Assembly: GCF_009789225.1 (NCBI RefSeq)
Contig: NZ_WSTA01000006.1
Location: 1 to 64,000, forward strand
Reading direction: 5' to 3'
DNA from: Agromyces seonyuensis
GTDB taxonomy: Bacteria; Actinomycetota; Actinomycetes; Actinomycetales; Microbacteriaceae
DNA: 64,000 bases
Every line of letters starts with the position of its first letter. Position 1 is the stretch's first letter. The notes below the pieces were generated by a model. It ran no database searches and was not told the DNA's origin. It saw only the letters and a program-made list of their open reading frames with translations. Of the stretch, positions 32,821-40,287 are shown piece after piece. The position numbers and the translations under genes were made by a program.

Positions 32821-35800
32821 GTGCTCAGACGTACCCTCGCGGGTGTGTGCACGACGGCCGTCGTCCTGACGTCGGCCGTCATCGCAACGCCCGCGTTCGC
32901 CGCGGTCGAGCCCCCGGTCCTGGACATCGTCCGACCGGTCTCGCCGCAGATCCAGATGCCCGCGCAGTACCCCACGCAGCCGGTGCTCGAGGTCGTCCCC
33001 GACCTGCCGACCGACGCCTCGATCGCGCGCGGCGTCATGCCGTACGACGAGATCGCGCCCTTCCTCAACGGCGTCATGGCGTCGAGCAATCGCGTCTCGG
33101 CGCAGGTCGTCGGCAAGTCGGCCCTCGGCCGCGACATCTACATGGTCACCGTCACGGCGCCGGAGACGGCGGCCGAGGTCGCGCAGCAGGCGGTGTGGCG
33201 CGACACGATCAAGCACGACCCGGCGGCCGCATCCGCCGACAGCGCCCTCCAGGCCGGCTACAAGGTGCCCATCTGGTACAACGGCAACATCCACGGCAAC
33301 GAGTGGGAGGGCACGGACGCGACCCTCAACTACATCGAGGACCTCGCGACGAGCGACGACCCCGCGGTGCTCGACCTGATCTCGAAGAACCGCCTGTACT
33401 TCACGGTCACGAACAACCCCGACGGCCGCGCGCTCGGACAGCGCGCCACCGCCAACGGGTACGACCCCAACCGCGACTTCATCACGGGCGCGACGGCCGA
33501 GGCATCCGTCGTCCGCGACCTCGCGAGCATCCTGCAGCCGACCTACTTCATCGACCTGCACGGCTACACCAACGTGCTCCAGGTCGAGCCGTGCGGGCCG
33601 CCCCACGGCGAGAACTACGAGTACGACCTCTTCGTCCCGCACGCCTACGCCACGGCGCTCGAGATCGAGGAGCGCGTGACCGCGGCGAACATCCCGGGCA
33701 ACACGTACTACAACCCCTCCACCGGCGCCACGACCACCACGAACACGGGCTTCATCAACATCCCGTTCCGCGACCAGCGCGCCGGGTGGGATGACTGGCC
33801 CCCGATCTTCGCCCCGCAGTACGTCGCGTACCAGGGCGCGATCACGAACACGGTCGAGCTCCCGCTCGGCCGCAGCGGCGACCAGCCCGCGCGCGCCAAG
33901 ATCAACATCGAGGTCGCCGAGATCGTCGTCGACACCGTGTCGGACTACGTCCAGGAGCACCGCGACTCGCTGCTCGACAACCAGATCGAGATCTTCCGCC
34001 GCGGCCTCGCGGGCGAGGAGAGCCGTGTGATCCCGGCCGATGTCGCGCCCGAGGACCTCGCCCCCGGCGTGCCCGCGGAGTGGACCTCGATCTGGGACGA
34101 GACGGACGTCTACAACGCCGACTACCCGCGCGCCTACGTCATCCCGGTCGACGACACGCAGCGCTCCGCCTCCGACGCCGAGACGCTCGTGCAGCAGCTC
34201 CTCGTGCACGGCATCGAGGTCTCGAGGACGACGGCGCCGTTCACCGCGGACGGCACGACGTACGCGGCGGGCTCCTACTACGTCGACATGCATCAGCCCG
34301 TCCGCGGGCTCGCGAACGTGCTGCTCGACGACGGCAGCGACATCTCCGAGCGCGTTCCCGACATGTACGACATCTCGGCGTGGAGCCTCTCCCTCCTCTG
34401 GGGCGCCGACGTCGCGTCGGTCGGCTCGACGACGGATGCCGCTCCGACGACCGCGCTCGTGCCGGTCGAGGATGCCCCGCTCTCGGGGTCGATCCCGGCC
34501 GCGGGCACCTACCTCTCGTTCGAGCCGCGCGGCGTCGCCGACTACCAGGCGGTCAACGAGCTCTTGGCGGACGGCATCGCGCTCTCGCAGCTGGCTGACG
34601 GCACGATCATCCTCGGTTCCGACGCGGCGAGCTACGCCGCCGCCGAGGCCGCCGCCGAGATCTACGGCGTCGACTTCACGGCGATCGACGGCTTCGCCCT
34701 CGCCGACGAGGAGAGCACTGCGCTGAGCTCCGTCACCGTCGGCTACGCCGGCACGTTCGAGGACCGCGATGCGCTCGCGAAGCTCGGGTTCGCCGGTGCG
34801 ATCCCCGTGAGCGCCGCGACGATCACGTCGGGCGCCGTCGACCTGACGTCGATCGACGTGCTCTACGTGGGCTCGAACCTCACCTTCAGCGGCGCCCAGG
34901 CCGCGGGACGCGCCGCGCTCGACGCCTACCTGGCGGCGGGCAAGCCCGTCGTCGGTCGCGGAACCGCCGGCTCGACCTTCGTGAACACCTACGGCATCAC
35001 GAGCGCGTCGGGGACGACAGGAACCAGCGGCTCGAACGGCATCATGCGCGTCGACACCCCCGCCGAAGGCGTGCTCGGCGACTACCCGCAGGACACCGCG
35101 TTCGGCTACCCCTTCACGTGGTTCACGGGTCTCGGCGCGAACGCCGTCGTCGAGCAGACATACGCGAGCGGCGACCCCTTCGTCTCCGGCCACTGGGCGT
35201 CGTCGACGGGTCGTTCGCAGGCGGATGCCGCCGGCAAGGCGTCGGCGTTCTCCGCGGTGAGCCCTGCCGGTTCGAAGGCGTTCGTCTTCGGCACGAGCCC
35301 GACGTTCCGCAACCACCCGGTCGGCGCGTTCAGCGACCTCGCCCGCGCCATCCACTGGGCCGCTCCCGAGGGGGCCGCTGTGCCGGTGCCGAACGACGTG
35401 ACCAAGCCGGTCGCGACGCTCGTCACGCCGACCACGGCCGGTCCGTTCCCCTCGCTCCAGGTGCGGGTGGATGCCACGGACGAGCGCGGTCTCGCCCGGG
35501 TCGTCGCGAACATCTACCAGGACGGGAAGCTCGTCAAGAGCACGCAGACCGCCGCCTCCGGCGCGAAGTCCGCGACGCACACGGCGACCGTGTCGCTCCC
35601 CGACGGCGCCTACACGGTCAAGTACAACGCGTCCGACCTCGCCGGCAACATCGCCAAGACGGGCACGTTCGCGTTCTCGATCGATGCGACCAAGCCCACG
35701 GCCACGGTGAAGGACGGCGCATCCTTCACGAAGGCGGCGTCGAACGGGGCCTACGACCTGGTCTCGTACAAGCTCTACGACGCGCAGAAGATCGACCGCG

Positions 35801-35958
35801 TCGAGCTCAACGGCGTCGTCAAGAACCTGACCGACAACGTCTGGTCCGACGTCAACTTCATCAAGCCCGGCGTCTTCGGCGCCGTGCAGGGTGAGAACAC
35901 CCTCGTGGTGTTCGACGTCGCCGGCAACGCGAAGACGTACACGTTCATCCTGAACTGA
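32821..35958 (+). CDS. secreted M14-family zinc carboxypeptidase with C-terminal Ig-like region
   Basis: 1045-residue exoenzyme. The signal peptide MLRRTLAGVCTTAVVLTSAV ends at about ATPAFA (residue 27). The peptidase domain has the zinc site IHGNEWEG (His158, Glu161) and IDLHGYTN (His247), the substrate arginine in DPNRDF and the general base in ITNTVELPLG (Glu346). A middle region of about 400 residues binds no motif I know, and residues about 860-955 (VRVDATDERGLARVVANIY, AYTVKYNASDLAGNIAKTGT) are Ig-like. There is no membrane or sortase anchor, so it is released. GTG start with GGAG upstream. Confidence 0.92.
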   Translation: MLRRTLAGVCTTAVVLTSAVIATPAFAAVEPPVLDIVRPVSPQIQMPAQYPTQPVLEVVPDLPTDASIARGVMPYDEIAPFLNGVMASSNRVSAQVVGKSALGRDIYMVTVTAPETAAEVAQQAVWRDTIKHDPAAASADSALQAGYKVPIWYNGNIHGNEWEGTDATLNYIEDLATSDDPAVLDLISKNRLYFTVTNNPDGRALGQRATANGYDPNRDFITGATAEASVVRDLASILQPTYFIDLHGYTNVLQVEPCGPPHGENYEYDLFVPHAYATALEIEERVTAANIPGNTYYNPSTGATTTTNTGFINIPFRDQRAGWDDWPPIFAPQYVAYQGAITNTVELPLGRSGDQPARAKINIEVAEIVVDTVSDYVQEHRDSLLDNQIEIFRRGLAGEESRVIPADVAPEDLAPGVPAEWTSIWDETDVYNADYPRAYVIPVDDTQRSASDAETLVQQLLVHGIEVSRTTAPFTADGTTYAAGSYYVDMHQPVRGLANVLLDDGSDISERVPDMYDISAWSLSLLWGADVASVGSTTDAAPTTALVPVEDAPLSGSIPAAGTYLSFEPRGVADYQAVNELLADGIALSQLADGTIILGSDAASYAAAEAAAEIYGVDFTAIDGFALADEESTALSSVTVGYAGTFEDRDALAKLGFAGAIPVSAATITSGAVDLTSIDVLYVGSNLTFSGAQAAGRAALDAYLAAGKPVVGRGTAGSTFVNTYGITSASGTTGTSGSNGIMRVDTPAEGVLGDYPQDTAFGYPFTWFTGLGANAVVEQTYASGDPFVSGHWASSTGRSQADAAGKASAFSAVSPAGSKAFVFGTSPTFRNHPVGAFSDLARAIHWAAPEGAAVPVPNDVTKPVATLVTPTTAGPFPSLQVRVDATDERGLARVVANIYQDGKLVKSTQTAASGAKSATHTATVSLPDGAYTVKYNASDLAGNIAKTGTFAFSIDATKPTATVKDGASFTKAASNGAYDLVSYKLYDAQKIDRVELNGVVKNLTDNVWSDVNFIKPGVFGAVQGENTLVVFDVAGNAKTYTFILN

Positions 35959-35971
35959 CGCGTCGACGACG

Positions 35972-35999
35972 AGAGGCCCTGGGGGAACCCAGGGCCTCT
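35972..35999 (+). terminator. terminator of the M14 peptidase gene
   Basis: 12-bp stem AGAGGCCCTGGG with its inverse repeat and a four-base loop, followed by TTTCGTT. It lies 14 bp after the stop. Confidence 0.9.
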
Positions 36000-36035
36000 T
36001 TCGTTCCGATCCCGGGCGCGACCCGGAATGCGGAA

Positions 36036-36071
36036 GGAGGCGGCGCTGGGCATGAGCCCGGCGCCGCCTCC
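36036..36071 (-). terminator. terminator of the rpsF-ssb-rpsR-rplI operon
   Basis: 16-bp GC-rich stem (one G-T pair) with the loop ATGA, 17 bp after the rplI stop. It stands tail to tail with the peptidase terminator. Confidence 0.8.
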
Positions 36072-36087
36072 TCCGTGCGGGTGCGAC

Positions 36088-36540
36088 TTACTTGGCCGCG
36101 ATCACCTGGAGGGTGATCGTCGCGGACACGTCGTCGCGCAGCTTCGCGATGACCTGGTGGTCACCGGTCGACTTGACGGCCGAGGGGATCTCGACCTTGC
36201 GCTTGTCGATCTCGCCGAGACCGGCGGCCTTGACCGCAGCGGCGATGTCGGCGGGCTTGACCGAGCCGAAGAGACGGCCGCCAAGGCCGGCCTTCACCGT
36301 GAGCTTGACCTTCGTCGACTCGAGCGAGGCCTTGAGGGCCTGGGCGTCCTCGAGCGAGTGGAGCTCGCGGGCCGCACGGGCGGCCTTGATCTGCTCGACC
36401 TGCTTCTCGCCGCCGCGGGTCCACGGCGTGGCGAAGCCCTGGGGGACGAGGTAGTTGCGGGCGTAGCCGTTCTTGACCTCGACGACGTCACCGGGAGCAC
36501 CGAGGCCGTTGACCTCGTGCGTGAGGATGATCTTTGCCAT
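36088..36540 (-). CDS. rplI: 50S ribosomal protein L9
   Basis: 150-residue ribosomal protein, of normal length. The N-terminal domain [20 protein letters not shown] and [15 protein letters not shown] binds 23S rRNA; the long helix and C-terminal domain follow, ending ITLQVIAAK. Last gene of the rpsF-ssb-rpsR-rplI operon, 11 bp after rpsR. Confidence 0.97.
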   Translation of the reverse strand: MAKIILTHEVNGLGAPGDVVEVKNGYARNYLVPQGFATPWTRGGEKQVEQIKAARAARELHSLEDAQALKASLESTKVKLTVKAGLGGRLFGSVKPADIAAAVKAAGLGEIDKRKVEIPSAVKSTGDHQVIAKLRDDVSATITLQVIAAK

Positions 36541-36551
36541 TTTCGTGCTCC

Positions 36552-36809
36552 TTAGCGGCCGGAGCCCGAGTAGGGCAGAAGGGCCATCTCGCGGGCGTTC
36601 TTGACGGCCTTGGCGATGAGACGCTGCTCCTGCACGGAGACACCGGTGATGCGGCGGGCGCGGATCTTTCCACGCTCGGAGATGAACTTCCGAAGGGTCG
36701 CGACGTCCTTGTAGTCGATGACGCCGACCTTGACGGACTTCGCGGGGGCGGCGTTCTTCGCGCCCTTTCCGCGGGGCTTGCGGCGGTCGCCGCTGCTCTT
36801 TCCAGCCAT
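36552..36809 (-). CDS. rpsR: 30S ribosomal protein S18
   Basis: 85 residues. A basic N terminus with [20 protein letters not shown] precedes the conserved [20 protein letters not shown] and [20 protein letters not shown]. There is no zinc-binding CxxC set, so this is the zinc-independent form. It pairs with S6 on the small-subunit platform; S6 is encoded in the same operon. Confidence 0.97.
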   Translation of the reverse strand: MAGKSSGDRRKPRGKGAKNAAPAKSVKVGVIDYKDVATLRKFISERGKIRARRITGVSVQEQRLIAKAVKNAREMALLPYSGSGR

Positions 36810-36887
36810 AGTCTTTCCTGTTCTGAAATACGTGAGGTTTCGCGCCGCCGGTGCCGATTCGGCACGCTGTGCGCGCGGCCCGAAGGC

Positions 36888-37430
36888 CTAGAAGGGGGTC
36901 TCGTCCGAGTAGTCGGTACCCGGAGCGTTCCACACGTCGCCGCCGGCGTTGCCACCGGGAGTGCGAGGTGCCCACGGCTCGTCGGAGCCGCCGCCGTAGG
37001 ACTGGCCGCCGGCGTTGCCGCCATACGAGCCGCCGCCGCCGACCGCACCGCGACCGCCGCCTCCTCCGGAGGCACGGGTCACACTGGCGGTCGCGTACCG
37101 CAGGCTCGGGCCGACTTCGTCGACCTCGAGCTCGATGACGGTACGGCGCTGGCCGTCCTTGTCGTCGTAGGAACGCTGCTTGAGACGCCCGGAGGCGATG
37201 ACACGGGTTCCCTTGGTGAGCGAACCTGCGACGTGCTCGGCGAATTCACGCCAGCAGCTCGCACGCAGGAACAGCGCTTCGCCGTCCTTCCACTCGTTCG
37301 ACGCGCGGTCGAACGTACGAGGAGTGGAAGCGATGGTGAAGTTGGCAACCGCCAGCCCGTTCTGCGTGTAGCGCAGCTCGGGGTCGGCGGTGAGGTTGCC
37401 CACCACGGTGATGACGGTCTCGCCGGCCAT
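36888..37430 (-). CDS. ssb: single-stranded DNA-binding protein
   Basis: 180 residues. The OB fold begins [20 protein letters not shown] and contains [20 protein letters not shown] and [21 protein letters not shown] Gly-rich linker with [17 protein letters not shown] leads to the acidic protein-docking tip DYSDETPF. It protects single strands during replication and recombination. It lies five bases after rpsF and 78 bp before rpsR. Confidence 0.97.
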   Translation of the reverse strand: MAGETVITVVGNLTADPELRYTQNGLAVANFTIASTPRTFDRASNEWKDGEALFLRASCWREFAEHVAGSLTKGTRVIASGRLKQRSYDDKDGQRRTVIELEVDEVGPSLRYATASVTRASGGGGGRGAVGGGGSYGGNAGGQSYGGGSDEPWAPRTPGGNAGGDVWNAPGTDYSDETPF

Positions 37431-37435
37431 CGGGA

Positions 37436-37819
37436 CTAGGCGTCCTTCTTGGCAGTCGCCTTGGCCGCGGAAGCGGCCTTCTTGGCGGCCTTGGCCTCGG
37501 CGGCCTTGGCCACGGCGGCCTTCTGGGCGATGCCGGCCTCGGCGCGCAGGACCTTGGTGCGCATGACGGCCTCGCTGAGGTTCAGCTGGCGGTCGAGCTC
37601 ATCCGTGGTCGCGGACTCGGCGTGGAAGTCGACGACGGCGTAGATGCCTTCGGCCTTCTTGTTGATCTCGTACGCCAGACGACGACGTCCCCAGATGTCG
37701 ACGTTGTCGACAGTGCCGCCATCGTTGCGGATGACGTTGAGGAACTTGTCCAGGCTGGGAGCAACCGTGCGCTCGTCGATCTCGGGATCGAGGATCACCA
37801 TCAACTCGTACTGGTGCAT
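37436..37819 (-). CDS. rpsF: 30S ribosomal protein S6
   Basis: 127 residues: [40 protein letters not shown] and [14 protein letters not shown] are all typical. The C-terminal 30 residues form an Ala/Lys-rich tail ([20 protein letters not shown]), longer than in E. coli but common in actinobacteria. First gene of the operon; AGGAGGTGGGTGAGTC leads into the ATG. The leader contains a candidate S6:S18-binding structure. Confidence 0.97.
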   Translation of the reverse strand: MHQYELMVILDPEIDERTVAPSLDKFLNVIRNDGGTVDNVDIWGRRRLAYEINKKAEGIYAVVDFHAESATTDELDRQLNLSEAVMRTKVLRAEAGIAQKAAVAKAAEAKAAKKAASAAKATAKKDA

Positions 37820-37829
37820 GACTCACCCA

Positions 37830-37873
37830 CCTCCTTCGGACTCAAACGGTCGCAGTATTTCTGCGACAGGAGG
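37830..37873 (-). ncRNA. candidate S6:S18 autoregulatory leader of rpsF
   Basis: In the mRNA sense the sequence CCTCCT (37873-37868) is followed at once by a perfect hairpin, GTCGCAG-AAATA-CTGCGAC (37867-37849), then a 13-base single-stranded stretch containing CCG, then AGGAGG (37835-37830), the Shine-Dalgarno of rpsF. CCTCCT and AGGAGG can pair as an outer stem and hide the ribosome site. The CCG in a bulge between a stem and a hairpin matches the published description of the rpsF leader motif bound by the S6:S18 complex. Confidence 0.65.
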
Positions 37874-38001
37874 GTTCAATGCATGCGTCGCACCGCGGAG
37901 GCCCCGAATAGGGCGCACGGGCAACCTGAACAGCCTACCCGACGATCCCTCGAGTCTCCAGTCGGGCCCAGGCAGGGCTCAGGATGCCTCGTCGAGGCCG
38001 G

Positions 38002-38670
38002 TCAGAAGATCTCGTTGCGGTCGCGTGCGATGGCGAACCCGTGCGACGAGTCATCCTCGATGCACGTCACGCCGGCCTCTTCCGACGTGCACGTCACGCC
38101 CTCGAAGGAGATCTCGCTGCCGTAGGGGAGCACGAGACCGGTGTCGACGACCTCGTTCGGCGTCCAGACGCCGCTGTTCATGAGCGGCCAGACTCCCTGG
38201 CCCGCAGTGGCTTCGATGCCGCGCCCGCACGCGATCTGCGCGCCATAGCACGGGTCGCCCTCGGATTCGGATGCGAACTCCCAGTCCCGCTCGTCGATGC
38301 TGCAGCCGTAGAGCAGCGCCGCACCGCCGCCGTCGGTGCGCTCGGAGGGGTCGATCTTGCAGTGCAGGTTGCCCGAGGGGGAGTCGAACACCACACCGTC
38401 CTCGAGGTCGACGTTCGAGCCCAACTGACCCGCGAACTGCTCCTCGAGCGCGGCGGTCCACCGGTAATCGGCCGGATCCACCGCGGTCGTCGTCTCCGTC
38501 GGCGTCGGTTCCGGCGTGGTCGCCCCCGTCTCGACGGGTGCTTCAGTGATGACCGTGCTCGGGGCGGCATCGGCGACGGCCGCCGGGTCGGCGCACCCGA
38601 CGAGCACGAGCGGCACGGCGGCGGCGAGCAGGGTCGCGGCGACCGTGGTGCGGAGGGTTCGCTTGGTCAT
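38002..38670 (-). CDS. secreted lipoprotein of unknown function
   Basis: 222 residues from ATG 38670 (spacing to GGAC favours it over ATG 38676). The signal sequence TLRTTVAATLLAAAVPLVLV ends in the lipobox VGC. A Thr/Pro/Glu-rich linker follows, then a domain with seven or more cysteines in its 130 residues: SGNLHCKID, LLYGCSIDE, DPCYGAQIACGRG, EGVTCTSEEAGVTCIED. Probably disulphide-bonded outside the cell. I do not recognise the family. Confidence 0.78.
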   Translation of the reverse strand: MTKRTLRTTVAATLLAAAVPLVLVGCADPAAVADAAPSTVITEAPVETGATTPEPTPTETTTAVDPADYRWTAALEEQFAGQLGSNVDLEDGVVFDSPSGNLHCKIDPSERTDGGGAALLYGCSIDERDWEFASESEGDPCYGAQIACGRGIEATAGQGVWPLMNSGVWTPNEVVDTGLVLPYGSEISFEGVTCTSEEAGVTCIEDDSSHGFAIARDRNEIF

Positions 38671-38783
38671 GAACATTCGTCCTTTGTGCGCGGGTTCGGG
38701 GCGCGCAGCGTGATCTTATGGGCGGCCGCGGTGGACGTACCCCAGTGCTCGCCCGGACGAGACGCAATCGAGACCGACACCGA

Positions 38784-40214
38784 TCAGGCGTCGCGTACGG
38801 CCCACCAGGCGAGGAGGCGTTCGCGCGCGGCGTCCTCGCCGATCGGCCCGTCGTCGAGTCGCACGTCGAGCAGGAACTTGTACGCCTCGCCGACGAGGGG
38901 ACCGGGGCGGATGCCGAGGATCTCCATGATCTGCTGGCCGTCGAGCTCGGGGCGCACCGCGTCGAGCTCTTCCTGGGCGGCGAGCTCCGCGATGCGGCGC
39001 TCGAGGTCGTCGTAGGCGAACTCCAGCCGTTCGGCCTTTCGGCGGTTGCGGGTGGTCACGTCGGAGCGCGTGAGGATGTGCAGTCGCTCGAGCTGGTCGC
39101 CGGCGTCGCGCACGTAGCGTCGCACTGCGGAGTCGGTCCACCCCGCGTCGCCGTACCCGAAGAACCGCAGGTGCAGCTCGACGAGCCGGCTCACCGCGTC
39201 GACGGTGTCGTTGTCGAATCGCAGTTCGCGCAGGCGCTTGCGGGCGAGCTTCGCGCCGACGACGTCGTGGTGGTGGAACGACACCGCACCACCCGGTTCC
39301 AGCCGACGGGTGCGGGGCTTTCCGATGTCGTGGAGCAGGGCGGCGAGCCGCAGGACGAGGTCGGGGGAGTCGAGCGTTCCACGTGAAACCTCGTGTCCGA
39401 TCGCCTGCCGCAGAACCGTGAGCGAGTGCTCGTAGACGTCTTTATGGTGATGGTGCTCGTCGACCTCGAGCTTCAACGCCGGCAGCTCGGGGAGCACGAA
39501 ACCGGCCAGACCGGTGTCGACCAAGAGCCGCAGACCCGCGATCGGGTCGTCCGTCGAGAGGAGCTTGGCGAGTTCGTCGCGCACCCGCTCCGCAGAGATG
39601 CGCTCGATCGCCGGCGCGAGTTCCGTCATCGCGGCGAGCGTGCCGGCTTCGACCTCGAAGCCGAGTTGCGACGCGAACCGCGCCGCGCGGAGCATCCGGA
39701 GCGGATCGTCGCCGAAGGAGACCTCGGGCGCCGACGGCGTGCGCAGGACTTGCGCGACGAGGTCCCCGACCCCGTCGGCGACGTCCACGAGCTCGAGCTT
39801 CGGCAGCCGGAGGGCGAGGGCGTTGACCGTGAAATCGCGCCGCACCAGGTCGTCCTCGATGGAGTCGCCGAAGACCACGTCGGGTTTGCGCGACGCTCCG
39901 TCGTAGGCATCCGCACGGTACGTCGTGATCTCCACGGTCTCGCCGGCGATCTTCGCCCCGATCGTGCCGAACGCGCGACCGATGTCCCAGTGGGCCTCGG
40001 CGATGGGCTTCACGATGCCGAGGATCTGCTCCGGCGTCGCATCCGTCGTGAAGTCGAGATCGTGCACCGGGCGACCGAGGAACGCATCCCGCACCGGGCC
40101 GCCGACCAGGGCGAGTTCGTGGCCCCCCGCCTCGAAGGCGTCGGCGAGGGTGGAGACGGCGGGGGAGGCGGCCAGTTCGCCCAGCCGATCGAGGGCTGCC
40201 GCGACACTCTGCAT
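38784..40214 (-). CDS. cca: CCA tRNA nucleotidyltransferase
   Basis: 476-residue enzyme that adds or repairs the tRNA 3' CCA end. Family motifs: LVGGPVRDAFLGRPVHDLDF with the catalytic DxD, RRDFTVNALALRL, DDPLRMLRAARFASQLGF and the HD-domain segment LRLAALLHDIGKPRTR. The HD domain is usual in actinobacterial versions. The ATG at 40214 is chosen; a second in-frame ATG is at 40223. A TACGAT -10 (40225-40230) puts the RNA start near the first codon, so the message has almost no leader. Divergent from the DUF6049 gene. Confidence 0.93.
   Translation of the reverse strand: MQSVAAALDRLGELAASPAVSTLADAFEAGGHELALVGGPVRDAFLGRPVHDLDFTTDATPEQILGIVKPIAEAHWDIGRAFGTIGAKIAGETVEITTYRADAYDGASRKPDVVFGDSIEDDLVRRDFTVNALALRLPKLELVDVADGVGDLVAQVLRTPSAPEVSFGDDPLRMLRAARFASQLGFEVEAGTLAAMTELAPAIERISAERVRDELAKLLSTDDPIAGLRLLVDTGLAGFVLPELPALKLEVDEHHHHKDVYEHSLTVLRQAIGHEVSRGTLDSPDLVLRLAALLHDIGKPRTRRLEPGGAVSFHHHDVVGAKLARKRLRELRFDNDTVDAVSRLVELHLRFFGYGDAGWTDSAVRRYVRDAGDQLERLHILTRSDVTTRNRRKAERLEFAYDDLERRIAELAAQEELDAVRPELDGQQIMEILGIRPGPLVGEAYKFLLDVRLDDGPIGEDAARERLLAWWAVRDA
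39375..39390. other. degenerate parS-like site in cca
   Basis: CGTTCCACGTGAAACC matches the parS consensus TGTTTCACGTGAAACA at 13 of 16 positions and keeps the central CACGTG. Low confidence as a working ParB site; the others in the window are much closer. Confidence 0.35.
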
Positions 40215-40287
40215 GCCCTCCATCGTAGGCGGGAGGGCGCGAACGCCCCACCGTGAGCACAGGCCGCCCCACCGTAGAATCGCCAGC
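40215..40287. promoter_or_regulatory. divergent leaderless promoters of cca and the DUF6049 gene
   Basis: TAGAAT at 40275-40280 ends seven bases before ATG 40288, which places the RNA start at the first codon; no ribosome site is present. The minus-strand TACGAT serves cca in the same way. Two back-to-back leaderless promoters fit in about 70 bp. Confidence 0.65.

Noticed and set aside
32692-35580. 962-codon open frame on the minus strand opposite the M14 peptidase
   Set aside because: Valine/arginine/aspartate-rich shadow of a well-supported + strand gene with signal peptide, zinc site, promoter and terminator.
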